Source: Wocania_A sp965224845
GTDB lineage: Bacteria > Bacteroidota > Bacteroidia > Flavobacteriales > Flavobacteriaceae
Reading direction: 5' to 3'
DNA: 64,000 bases
Assembly (NCBI GenBank): GCA_965224845.1
Contig: CBDDAJ010000014.1
Location: 62,001 to 126,000 of the forward strand
Part shown: piece after piece, positions 46,326 to 55,705 of the stretch
Numbering within the stretch: the first letter of the stretch is position 1
Layout: each line of letters starts with the position of its first letter
Notes under the pieces: model-generated
What the model saw: the letters and a program-made list of their open reading frames with translations, nothing else
What the model was told of the DNA's origin: nothing
The model's database searches: none
Program-made: the position numbers and the translations under genes

Positions 46326-47015
46326 TTAAAAATTAGGACTTAAGTCTGATTCTTTATAAAAGGCATCTAAAATTGTGATAACTTCTTCTTCGGTATCTAC
46401 CAAGTTAATGAGATCTAGATCTTTTGCAGAAATATTTTCAAATTTACCTAAAAGAGTTGTTTTTACCCATTCTAAAATGCCTTCCCAAAAATCGGTACCA
46501 ACTAATATAATAGGGAATTTTTCAATTTTATGAGTTTGTATAAGGGTTATTGCTTCAAAAAGTTCGTCTAAAGTACCAAAACCACCGGGCATAACAACAA
46601 AACCTTGAGAATACTTAACAAACATGACTTTGCGTACAAAGAAATAATCAAAATCTAAACTCTTATCAGTATCAATATAAGGGTTGTCATGCTGTTCAAA
46701 AGGCAATTCTATATTTAACCCTACAGAGGTGCCTCCTCCCAAATGCGCGCCTTTATTGCCTGCTTCCATAATACCAGGTCCGCCGCCTGTAATAACACCA
46801 TAACCAGATTCTACAATACGTTTGGCAATACTTTCGGCTAATTTGTAATACTTATGATCTGGTTTAGTTCTTGCCGAACCAAAAATGGATACGCAAGGTC
46901 CAATTTTACTAAGTTTTTCATACCCATTAACAAACTCACCCATGATTTTAAAAATCGCCCAGGAATCGTTTGTTTTAATCTCATTCCAACCTTTATGGTG
47001 TTGTTCTTTTCTCAT
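46326..47015 (-). CDS. LOG-family (TIGR00730-like) nucleotide phosphoribohydrolase
   Basis: 229 residues, Rossmann fold. It has VSIFGSARTKPDHKYY, GYGVITGGGPGIMEAGNKGA and the family hallmark MPGGFGTLDELFE (PGGxGTxxE), which contains the catalytic residues of LOG proteins. Members hydrolyse cytokinin-type or ordinary nucleoside monophosphates to base and ribose 5-phosphate; the bacterial substrate is uncertain. It lies 33 bases downstream of uvrA on the same strand and is likely co-transcribed. Confidence 0.9.
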   Translation of the reverse strand: MRKEQHHKGWNEIKTNDSWAIFKIMGEFVNGYEKLSKIGPCVSIFGSARTKPDHKYYKLAESIAKRIVESGYGVITGGGPGIMEAGNKGAHLGGGTSVGLNIELPFEQHDNPYIDTDKSLDFDYFFVRKVMFVKYSQGFVVMPGGFGTLDELFEAITLIQTHKIEKFPIILVGTDFWEGILEWVKTTLLGKFENISAKDLDLINLVDTEEEVITILDAFYKESDLSPNF

Positions 47016-47048
47016 ATTATTTTAGTGTTTTTTATTTTAGCAAACTTG

Positions 47049-49880
47049 CTAAGTTAGTTCTTTTTTAAGAAACTTAGCCGTATAGCTCTTTTTATGTTTT
47101 ACAATGTCTTCAGGGGCACCCACAGCAACTATCTGTCCACCACCTTTTCCGCCTTCATAGCCAATATCAATGATATGATCAACGGTTTTAATAACATCTA
47201 AATTGTGCTCAATGATTAATACGGTATTACCTTTATCTGCTAATTTGTTGAGTACAATCATCAGTACCCTAATATCTTCAAAGTGAAGTCCGGTAGTAGG
47301 CTCATCTAAAATATAAAAGGTATTTCCTGTATCGCGTTTACTTAATTCGGTAGCAAGCTTTATACGTTGGGCTTCACCACCCGATAGCGTTGTACTTTGT
47401 TGCCCTAAGGTAATATAGCCCAAACCAACATCTTTTATGGTTTTTAACTTTTTATAGATTTTTGGGATATGTTCAAAAAAGTCTACGGCTTCATTAATAG
47501 TCATATTTAGAACATCACTTATTGATTTTCCTTTATATCTAATTTCCAGAGTTTCTCTGTTAAAGCGCTTACCCTGGCAGGTTTCACACTCTACATAAAC
47601 ATCTGGTAAAAAGTTCATTTCTATGACGCGTAATCCACCTCCTTTGCAGGTTTCGCATCTGCCACCAGCTACATTAAAACTAAAACGACCTGCTTTGTAA
47701 CCGCGAATCATAGCTTCAGGGATTTTAGCAAATAAGGCTCTAATCTCGCTAAAGGTGCCCGTATAAGTTGCCGGATTACTTCTGGGTGTTCTTCCTATTG
47801 GTGATTGATTGATATCAATAACCTTATCGATATGTTCTAAGCCTTTAATGCTTTTGTAAGGCATAGGCTTTTTTACTCCATTAAAATAGTGTGCGTTTAA
47901 AATAGGGTATAGAGTTTCGTTTATTAGGGTAGATTTTCCGCTACCAGAAACACCTGTAACCCCTATCATTTTTCCTAGAGGGAATGTTACCGAAACATTT
48001 TTTAAGTTATTTCCTGTACAGCCTTTAAGTTCTAAAAACTTACCATTACCTGTTCTGCGGGTTTTTGGAATTATAATTTCTTTATTCCCGTTTAAATAAT
48101 CTGCAGTAAGTGTATCATGGGTTTTTAATTCGTTTGGGGCTCCAATGCTAATTATTTCTCCACCATGTTTTCCGGCTTTCGGACCAATATCGATCACATA
48201 ATCGGCACGCTCAATCATATCTTTATCGTGTTCAACTACAATAACAGAATTTCCTATATCTCTTAATGATACCAGGGAATTTATAAGTTTTTCATTATCA
48301 CGTTGATGTAAACCAATACTTGGTTCGTCTAAAATGTAAAGCACGCCAACTAGTTGTGAGCCTATTTGTGTTGCTAACCGAATGCGTTGAGCTTCGCCTC
48401 CGGATAAGGATTTGGAACTTCTATTTAGTGATAAGTAATTTAGGCCGACATCGAGTAAAAATTGCAGCCTTGTTTTGATTTCTTTTAGAACTTCTTGTGC
48501 AATTTTGAATTGTTTTTCTGAAAGATGCTTATCTAAATCGTTAAACCAATTGGCTAGTTCAGCGATATCTGTATTAGCAAGCTCAGCTATATTTTTATTA
48601 TTTATTTTAAAATAAAGCGATTCTTTTTTTAATCGAGACCCATGGCACACCGGACATTTAATTTTATCCATATAATCTTTAGCCCAACGTTTCAGGGATC
48701 TGGACTCGGCCGTTTTATATTGATTTTCGATAAAATTAGCAACCCCTTCAAAATCTATTTTATAATCGCGGGTCACACCAAGAGTTTTGCTTTCAACTGA
48801 AAATTTTTCGTTGCCCCCATACAAAATCATTTGTTTTGCTTCTTTTGGAATACTTTTGTAAGCATCGGTTAATTTAAAGTTAAAGCGCTGTGCAATAGTT
48901 TCAAACTGTTTGAAAATCCAAGAATTTTTCTCTGGCCCGTGAGGAGCTAAGGCACCAGCTTTTATAGAAAGTGAATCATCCGGAACAATTTTTTTTTCAT
49001 TGACCTGATATAATTCTCCTATGCCATTGCAATTAGAACAGGCCCCTTTAGGGGAATTAAATGAAAAATTATTTGGTTCAGGGTTCGGGTATGAAATTCC
49101 TGAAGAAGGACACATTAAATTCCTGCTAAAATATCTGGTTTCTTGAGTATCTTGGTCTATTACTAACAGCACATCTTCTCCATGATACATGGCTGTATTT
49201 ATAGTTTCTGTAAGGCGTTTATCATTATCTACATGGTCATCAATAACCAGCCTGTCTATAACAATTTCAATATCGTGGGTCTTGTAACGGTCGAGTTTCA
49301 TGCCTTTGGTTACATCTCGAATTTCACCATCTGTTCTTACTTTTACAAAACCCTGTTTGCCAATTTGCTCGAACAATTCGCGATAATGCCCTTTTCTTGA
49401 CCGTACCACCGGGGCAAGTATATTAATGCGTTTTCCTTTAAAATCGTTACTAATAAGCGCTTTAATTTGCTCGTCGCTATAACTTATCATCTTATCACCA
49501 GTGTTGTAGCTATAGGCATCGCTGGCACGCGCAAATAGTAAACGCATAAAATCGTAAATTTCGGTAATAGTACCAACAGTAGAACGGGGCGATTTACTTG
49601 TGGTTTTTTGTTCGATGGCAATAACCGGAGAAAGGCCATCTATTTTATCTACATCTGGTCGTTCTAACCCTCCCAAAAACTGTCTGGCATAAGCCGAAAA
49701 GGTTTCTATATAGCGTCGTTGTCCTTCTGCATAAATGGTATCGAAAGCTAAAGACGATTTTCCGCTACCAGAAAGCCCTGTTATAACTACAAGCTTTTCA
49801 CGAGGGATAGACACATCTATATTTTTAAGATTGTGAACCCGCGCGCCTTTTACTTCAATAAATTCTTCGAAATGAGTCAT
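47049..49880 (-). CDS. uvrA: excinuclease ABC subunit A
   Basis: 943 residues, full length. Domain I Walker A is GLSGSGKSSLAFDT near residue 35, then YAEGQRRYIETFSAYARQFL. The first zinc module includes CSNCNGIGE and CPVCHGSRLKKE. The first signature is LSGGEAQRIRLATQIGS, followed by ILDEPSIGLHQRDN. The second ATPase has GVSGSGKSTLINETL, the zinc hairpin CETCKGGGLRVIEMNFLPD with CETCQGKRFN, LSGGEAQRIKLATEL and ILDEPTTGLHFEDI. It is the damage-recognition subunit of nucleotide excision repair. Confidence 0.98.
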   Translation of the reverse strand: MTHFEEFIEVKGARVHNLKNIDVSIPREKLVVITGLSGSGKSSLAFDTIYAEGQRRYIETFSAYARQFLGGLERPDVDKIDGLSPVIAIEQKTTSKSPRSTVGTITEIYDFMRLLFARASDAYSYNTGDKMISYSDEQIKALISNDFKGKRINILAPVVRSRKGHYRELFEQIGKQGFVKVRTDGEIRDVTKGMKLDRYKTHDIEIVIDRLVIDDHVDNDKRLTETINTAMYHGEDVLLVIDQDTQETRYFSRNLMCPSSGISYPNPEPNNFSFNSPKGACSNCNGIGELYQVNEKKIVPDDSLSIKAGALAPHGPEKNSWIFKQFETIAQRFNFKLTDAYKSIPKEAKQMILYGGNEKFSVESKTLGVTRDYKIDFEGVANFIENQYKTAESRSLKRWAKDYMDKIKCPVCHGSRLKKESLYFKINNKNIAELANTDIAELANWFNDLDKHLSEKQFKIAQEVLKEIKTRLQFLLDVGLNYLSLNRSSKSLSGGEAQRIRLATQIGSQLVGVLYILDEPSIGLHQRDNEKLINSLVSLRDIGNSVIVVEHDKDMIERADYVIDIGPKAGKHGGEIISIGAPNELKTHDTLTADYLNGNKEIIIPKTRRTGNGKFLELKGCTGNNLKNVSVTFPLGKMIGVTGVSGSGKSTLINETLYPILNAHYFNGVKKPMPYKSIKGLEHIDKVIDINQSPIGRTPRSNPATYTGTFSEIRALFAKIPEAMIRGYKAGRFSFNVAGGRCETCKGGGLRVIEMNFLPDVYVECETCQGKRFNRETLEIRYKGKSISDVLNMTINEAVDFFEHIPKIYKKLKTIKDVGLGYITLGQQSTTLSGGEAQRIKLATELSKRDTGNTFYILDEPTTGLHFEDIRVLMIVLNKLADKGNTVLIIEHNLDVIKTVDHIIDIGYEGGKGGGQIVAVGAPEDIVKHKKSYTAKFLKKELT

Positions 49881-49952
49881 AGAAATACAAAGTTGCGAAG
49901 ATACGATTTAGTTGTGAAATTGCTGTGAATAATTGTTTTGAAAACAGATGCT

Positions 49953-51287
49953 TTAGTTTTTCATAATTAGGGTCTCATTAACTAAATCGCCAATTTTTAC
50001 ACCTTGACCAATTCCTAATTCAACAGCAGACCGGTAGTGAATACCACCATACATTCTACTCATTGCAGCTTCCTGAGCAGCTTCATTAAATGAAGCGAAT
50101 GGTCTTATTGGTAAACCATATGTTGTTTCTGTATCGTCTAAAAAGTTAAAATGATCTCCAAAAACATTTGTTAAAACTGTTGAAGCAGCACCAGAAACAA
50201 CCGAATGGCCACTTGTGTATTCCGGAAATGGGGGTGTTTGCAAGATGGGTTTCCAGTCGTTATCTAAGTATTTGTTTATAAGAGTTTCAGGTCTTACTAA
50301 GTTACTTCTATATTTTTCGTCCCAACAACTAATAAAGGCATCGGCTATGGCTATAGATGTTTTGGTATATGCAAAAACTGTTCTGTCAAAATCTGAGTTT
50401 TCCGTTTTGCAAGCAATTTTTGTAATACCAATCCAGTGGGCTCCCGGTGTTATTTTTTTAACAGCAAACATTAAATGCCCCCGAGTTACAGATACATACG
50501 GGTTGCAATCCCAGAAGCGTGCTATTAATACCTCTTCAGATGTATCACCATCTTTAGTTATTTGGTTGCTTATATCGTAAACTTCTTTAAGCTCTTTATA
50601 AAAATTTGAATTCTCGTCCATTGAAAACTTTGGCGGCGGTATAGGCTTAAATTGAGCCGCAGAATCTATTACAAAAGGTCTTATTTTACCCCAATGTGGC
50701 TCTAAGCCATCCATATAAGAAGGCGGTGTTGGTTGCCATCGTTCTTCGTTTTCCGGATCAATATTAAACTTCGACATGGTACGTGTTTGACTGTAGTTGT
50801 CATCATTCATCCATTCTGCAATAAAGTTTGAAACTTTAAGCCCATAATCTTTTGAGTCTTTAAATTCAGATTCGTTTATAGCCTCCCAAACTTGATATAG
50901 GCTATCGCGAAAAACTTCTATGCTTTGTTCGGAAAAAATTAATTTCTTGCTCACATCAATATGTGCAATTAATGCTGCCAATTGATAATTGATATGTTTT
51001 GTTTTATCGGCTTTTGGAATACTGTTTAAGTGTGATATTTGACCTTTTAGTGAATTGTATGCACTATTGTTTTGAGATATAATTTCGTAGGCTGCTATAT
51101 TTGGATAGGCAAATATCCGACTGGCAACTGGTGGTGAAAAAATATCATGAACCATTACATCTACAACCTTATCTATTGAAGTATGAAAATCGTTTGGAGT
51201 TATAACAATTGGTTTCGAATTATCTTTACAAGATATAGCAAATAACCATATTGTTAAGAATATAAAAGGTGCTATATTAAATCTCAT
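49953..51287 (-). CDS. vanadium-haloperoxidase-like PAP2-superfamily protein
   Basis: 444 residues; the signal (PFIFLTIWLFAISCKD) ends in a cysteine, so it is likely a lipoprotein. The C-terminal part contains PEYTSGHSVVSGAAS and RMYGGIHYRSAVELG, the phosphate/vanadate-binding motifs of the haloperoxidase/PAP2 superfamily, with the catalytic histidines. Bacteroidota members are usually annotated vanadium-dependent haloperoxidase, but phosphatase activity is equally possible. It follows the VCBS/UnbV gene by 10 bases in the same operon, a pairing I have an impression of from other flavobacteria. Confidence 0.85.
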   Translation of the reverse strand: MRFNIAPFIFLTIWLFAISCKDNSKPIVITPNDFHTSIDKVVDVMVHDIFSPPVASRIFAYPNIAAYEIISQNNSAYNSLKGQISHLNSIPKADKTKHINYQLAALIAHIDVSKKLIFSEQSIEVFRDSLYQVWEAINESEFKDSKDYGLKVSNFIAEWMNDDNYSQTRTMSKFNIDPENEERWQPTPPSYMDGLEPHWGKIRPFVIDSAAQFKPIPPPKFSMDENSNFYKELKEVYDISNQITKDGDTSEEVLIARFWDCNPYVSVTRGHLMFAVKKITPGAHWIGITKIACKTENSDFDRTVFAYTKTSIAIADAFISCWDEKYRSNLVRPETLINKYLDNDWKPILQTPPFPEYTSGHSVVSGAASTVLTNVFGDHFNFLDDTETTYGLPIRPFASFNEAAQEAAMSRMYGGIHYRSAVELGIGQGVKIGDLVNETLIMKN

Positions 51288-51297
51288 TTTTATAAAT

Positions 51298-54200
51298 TTA
51301 TTTTATAAGTTCGTAAACTTGAGCTTTATCGTTGTTTATAGTAGTTAGTAAATATGGTTTTTTGTTCAAGTAAATAATGTTTAGTTTTTTGATAGCCTTA
51401 TCGCTAAATTTTAATCCTATTTTATTTCCTGAAATAATATTATTTTCATTTTTTATGAGTGCTCCGGGAAAGGAGTCGAACTTACCATGAAACGGAGTGA
51501 CACCAAAATAATTCCCAGCTGCTAAAACTTCGTCTTGACCGTCAGAATTAAAATCAAAACATAGAAAAGAAGTTAATGGAGCTATTTGTAACTCATTTTT
51601 AAAAGGCACAAATACAAACCGATTATTTTCATTTTTAAGATAACCAGATCTTAATTCATCAACCTCTAGTAGGGTTGCTTTTTTTAGTAGTTTTTTATTT
51701 AAAATGGCTTCAATTGGCTGACCGGCAAAATCTATGTAAGATGTAAATATTTTGTGTAAATTAACCATTTGACTGGCTAACTCGTCTAACCCCTGTAGCG
51801 GGTAATACGCTCCATTTTTATAGGTGCAAACTATAGTTTCTGTGCGTCCGTTACCATCAAAATCAGCATAATACATACGCATAGGGTGTTCTTTTGATGC
51901 TTTGAATTTTGAATTAAGCCCCCAATTCCCTAATAGGTAATCTGTGTCCCCATCATTATCAATATCAAAAGGAGCAATCTGTCTCCACAATCCTTTAAGA
52001 TTTGAATCGATAAGAGACGTTTCTGTAAAGGTGCCATTTTCGTTTTTGAAAAATTTTGGAGCCATCCATTCGCCAACCACAATCAAATCTGTTTGGCCAT
52101 CATTATTAAAATCGTCCCAAATGGCATCAGTAACCATACCAGCCTTTTGCAATGCTTTGTTTTGATGTATTGAAAACTTACCATTATTATTATTTAAAAT
52201 GTAGGAGTTTGGAATGTTCCCAAAATCGTTTGAAACCGAATTACTACCAATAAAAAGATCTAAATCATTATCATTGTCAAAATCATTTGAAATAATTACA
52301 GATGCATTTTCATAAAACTCCGGAAATATTTCATTACTAAAAGTATTGTCATTTTGAATATAATAACTATCAAGTAAGGGTTTGGTTTTATTGCTATAAT
52401 CTGCACCACCAGAGCCTATAATAATATCGTTCTTATCATCGTTATTAAAATCTGCAATTATAGCTTCTACATCTTCCTTTATAGAATCGTTAGCAAAAGT
52501 TCTAATTCTATTTTCTATAAAAGTTGTATCAGTTTGAAAAAATACCTTGGCTGATTTTTGTTTTGAACCACCAAAGTAGATATCTTCTTTTCCATCGTTA
52601 TTTAAATCGCCAATTGCTATCGCTGGACCACGATCAGAAACACGATATGGAATAAGCTTCTGTCTATTAAAATCGAGATATTTATCTTCAACATGAGTAA
52701 AGTTAATACCTAGGTTGTTATCTAATTTTTTAAATATTTTTTTCGATTTTTTTAATAGTGAATTATAATTGAAAGGTTTTGTATTGCCAGGTTTTATAGT
52801 TAATGTTTTATTTAAAGCAACATTAGGTAGGGTTTGACTGGTTTTATCCGGCCATATTATTTTGAGTGAATCGATATGCTGAACGTCTCTAAAACCAAAG
52901 TGAATTATTGGTTCTGATGAGGCTTGAAATCCCCTTGCAGAATAAAGCTCTTTATATTGTAGTTTACCTTTATTATAGGCAAAAGCTTTTGTGCCTATCC
53001 CAAAGGGGTTAGATTTAGCATAATCAAACTTTAGCTTAAGATAACTGGTTTTATTTGTAGTTTGATTATTTATTTGATTGATATAAATAGAGACCTCTTC
53101 GTTAAGATTGCTTACTACAATATCTAAATCACCATCATTATCTAAGTCTCCTAAGGCAGTTGCTCCTGATGCGAATTTTTCATCAGGAATCCAATCCATG
53201 GAAACGTCTTTAAACATTAGATCTTTACTCCCCATAAACATATAGTTGCCAACTTTTCCTGAAGGCATGGCATCAAGTGCTTCTTGACTCATGAGTTTAG
53301 ATTCGTTTATGTTTTTTTGAATCTTTTCATTAGAGAAAAAATTTGTGAAGTCCAAGTCGTTTGGACGTTTTAAAATACCATTGGTTATAAAAAGATCTTG
53401 TTCGCCATCTTGATTAAAATCAGCAAAAAGAGAACTCCAACTCCAGTCAGTAGCACCAACATTACTTAAAAGCGCTGTTTCTAAATAATTTGAGTTTTGT
53501 TGGTTAATATGCAGCATGTTTCTGGTAAATTGGTAATGGTAACCAAACATGAGCTTTCTTACATTTTGTGTTTGTATATTATCATCTCCCTGAGACGATT
53601 TTAAAACCACTTCATCTTCTGGTAACATGTCTAATGACATAATATCTGGCCATCCATCATGATTTATGTCTGCGGCATCATTTCCCATTGAAAATCTACT
53701 TGTATGCCCAAAATAATCTCTTAGCTTTTCAGAAAATGTACCATCACCATTATTTAAGTAATAATAATCATCTTCATAAAAATCATTTCCAACATAAATA
53801 TCCGGATAAGCATCTTGATTAAAATCAGCAATAGCAACTCCTAGACCATATCCACTAATACTGCCAAAAATGCCAGCCTCTTCGCTAACGTTAGTAAAAG
53901 TTTCACCATCATTTCTAAGTAGTTTATCTCCAGTTTTGTAATTTCTTTTTTGGCGTTGTGTTACTCCTTTATATGAGTCGTCTGTATGTACTGCGTGATT
54001 TAAAAGGTAGATATCTAAATCACCATCTAAGTCGTAGTCTAAAAAAGCTGCCGAAGAGCTATACGATTTATAATCCAGCTTATATTTTGAAGCACTTTCT
54101 GTAAATGTTTCGTCTCCATTGTTAATGTAGAGCTCGTTATGACCATTAAAATCATTTAGGCCAACAACGGCACAAACGTAAATATCTAAAAGTCCATCTC

Positions 54201-54561
54201 CATTAATATCTCCCATTATGGCTCCTGTATTCCATGAGCTATTACCTCCAACATTAGCTTTGTCTGTAATATCTTCAAATTTTAAGTTTCCTTTATTGAG
54301 GTATAATTTGTTTTTTACTTGATTCCCAGAAAAGAACACATCTGCAAGCCCGTCATTATTTATATCCCCTATGGCAACACCGCCACCGTTGTAAAAATAA
54401 ATATAGTCAAGAATGTTTAGTGCATTAGTTTCGGAAATGGTATTTTTAAATCCAATCCCAGTTTCTTGAGATTTGGCACTAACAAATAATTGATCTTTTT
54501 TCTGATTACATGATATAATTAAAAATCCAAGAAATAAAGTTGTAAACTTAAAACTACTCAT
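51298..54561 (-). CDS. VCBS/FG-GAP repeat protein with ASPIC/UnbV domain
   Basis: 1087 residues; SpII signal (LGFLIISCNQKK). There are many FG-GAP/VCBS repeats with the Ca-binding pattern D-x-N-x-D-G-x-x-D, for example GDINNDGLADVFFSGN, DYDLDGDLDIYLLN, GDLDNDGDLDIVVSN and DDFNNDGQTDLIVVG, likely forming propeller domains before and after the middle. At about 530-590 lies the UnbV/ASPIC domain (SEPIIHFGFRDVQHIDSLKI, WPDKTSQTLPNV). It is probably a surface-bound ligand or polymer-binding protein. The haloperoxidase-like gene follows directly. Confidence 0.88.
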   Translation of the reverse strand: MSSFKFTTLFLGFLIISCNQKKDQLFVSAKSQETGIGFKNTISETNALNILDYIYFYNGGGVAIGDINNDGLADVFFSGNQVKNKLYLNKGNLKFEDITDKANVGGNSSWNTGAIMGDINGDGLLDIYVCAVVGLNDFNGHNELYINNGDETFTESASKYKLDYKSYSSSAAFLDYDLDGDLDIYLLNHAVHTDDSYKGVTQRQKRNYKTGDKLLRNDGETFTNVSEEAGIFGSISGYGLGVAIADFNQDAYPDIYVGNDFYEDDYYYLNNGDGTFSEKLRDYFGHTSRFSMGNDAADINHDGWPDIMSLDMLPEDEVVLKSSQGDDNIQTQNVRKLMFGYHYQFTRNMLHINQQNSNYLETALLSNVGATDWSWSSLFADFNQDGEQDLFITNGILKRPNDLDFTNFFSNEKIQKNINESKLMSQEALDAMPSGKVGNYMFMGSKDLMFKDVSMDWIPDEKFASGATALGDLDNDGDLDIVVSNLNEEVSIYINQINNQTTNKTSYLKLKFDYAKSNPFGIGTKAFAYNKGKLQYKELYSARGFQASSEPIIHFGFRDVQHIDSLKIIWPDKTSQTLPNVALNKTLTIKPGNTKPFNYNSLLKKSKKIFKKLDNNLGINFTHVEDKYLDFNRQKLIPYRVSDRGPAIAIGDLNNDGKEDIYFGGSKQKSAKVFFQTDTTFIENRIRTFANDSIKEDVEAIIADFNNDDKNDIIIGSGGADYSNKTKPLLDSYYIQNDNTFSNEIFPEFYENASVIISNDFDNDNDLDLFIGSNSVSNDFGNIPNSYILNNNNGKFSIHQNKALQKAGMVTDAIWDDFNNDGQTDLIVVGEWMAPKFFKNENGTFTETSLIDSNLKGLWRQIAPFDIDNDGDTDYLLGNWGLNSKFKASKEHPMRMYYADFDGNGRTETIVCTYKNGAYYPLQGLDELASQMVNLHKIFTSYIDFAGQPIEAILNKKLLKKATLLEVDELRSGYLKNENNRFVFVPFKNELQIAPLTSFLCFDFNSDGQDEVLAAGNYFGVTPFHGKFDSFPGALIKNENNIISGNKIGLKFSDKAIKKLNIIYLNKKPYLLTTINNDKAQVYELIK

Positions 54562-54900
54562 TAGATGAAAGCTTTTATTGGTTGATTATTGTAATTTTTG
54601 GTTTACCTGTTCTATTAACAAGTTATTTGAGTTTGTCATAGACAAGGTCTCGTTTCAAAGGTACAATTTTAGTTGTTAAATTTAACTAACTATTTATTAC
54701 AGCTTCTTTTATAGAAATCCTTTCTCTAAGGTCTAAATTGTTTTTTAATTTTTGAACGACGTTAGCTTTTGAAAAGCCTAAATTTATATAGAATGTTTAG
54801 TGCGCAGGGCATAGGAAGCTTATGCTATTTGAAGATATTCCGGTTTAAGAAACAGTTTGCCTAAAGCGTTTTAAAAAATACAATCGCAAAGGGCTAATAT
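54562..54900. other. 339-bp intergenic region
   Basis: No gene is visible. It contains a possible minus-strand -7 box TACCTTTG (54663-54656) for the VCBS gene, without a clear TTG partner, and a 12-base palindrome GTTAAATTTAAC (54675-54686). A weak GCATA/TATGC hairpin lies near 54806. The rest is featureless AT-rich sequence. Confidence 0.5.
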
Positions 54901-55617
54901 TTATTTTGTTCCTTTTACTACACCCATTTCCAAACCAATTATTAGCAGTTTATGAAATGTTGGCAATTGAGCACCGCTATCCGTAGTAACCCAATCACTC
55001 CATGAGGCTTCTAAACCATCTATAGGTAGCAAGGAGGTCCACATTTTAAAGCTTTTAGGCTTACCTGCTTCATCAAAAATCCATAAATAAGAATCCCCTG
55101 GTGTAGTACCACCAGATTTGTAGGTAACTAATAGTGCTTCTTCTCCGTTACTTTGGATAACCAGCCTCCGTTCTACGTCCTTATCAAATACTTTATAAGG
55201 TGCCACAAGCCAAAAAGAATCATTATTAAAAATATCAATAGCTTCATTAATAAGTTTATCGGCCATTTCTCCTTTCATTCTAAAGCTATGAACAAACACT
55301 TTACTTAATGTATAGTCTTTTAGGTTTAGGCTAACTCGATATTCTTTCCAGAAAACATCACAGATATCTTCATTTTTTTTCCACTCAAAATGATGGCGTT
55401 TTTTATAAGTCCATTCAATGTAATTAGTATTTTTATAGGCTTCGTAATCTAAAGCATCTAACATTTTATAAGCTAATGCATCGGCTTTTTCGCCTTGAAC
55501 CCCTGTTGGAAGCTCTTCGTTGTATTTAAAAAAAACGAAACCAAAAAATAATAAACTAGGGAGCGTTAGGAATATAATTACTCCAGTAGCTATTTTGAAT
55601 ATTTTCTTTGATTTCAT
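54901..55617 (-). CDS. hypothetical membrane-anchored protein
   Basis: 238 residues. One N-terminal membrane anchor (IATGVIIFLTLPSLLFFGFVF), no lipobox. The periplasmic part has WTYKKRHHFEWKK, an unusual His/Lys/Trp cluster, then FWKEYRVSLNLKDY and TYKSGGTTPGDSYLWIFDEAGKP. The fold looks beta-rich, like outer-membrane lipoprotein-sorting or carrier proteins, but no family is identified. It lies 88 bases upstream of the gamma-glutamyltransferase start on the plus-strand scale, i.e. downstream of it in transcription order, so it could be the last gene of that unit. Confidence 0.65.
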   Translation of the reverse strand: MKSKKIFKIATGVIIFLTLPSLLFFGFVFFKYNEELPTGVQGEKADALAYKMLDALDYEAYKNTNYIEWTYKKRHHFEWKKNEDICDVFWKEYRVSLNLKDYTLSKVFVHSFRMKGEMADKLINEAIDIFNNDSFWLVAPYKVFDKDVERRLVIQSNGEEALLVTYKSGGTTPGDSYLWIFDEAGKPKSFKMWTSLLPIDGLEASWSDWVTTDSGAQLPTFHKLLIIGLEMGVVKGTK

Positions 55618-55705
55618 TATAATAAGCCTTTGTTATCTAAACAGTTAGAATAGATAATTAGAGGTCTAAATTATTAAACAGAAATGACTAAGAAAAGGAA
55701 AAATG

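Noticed and set aside
54562..54900. Possible small gene or RNA in the gap
   Set aside because: Only weak palindromes and no sustained reading frame or clear RNA stem structure were seen.
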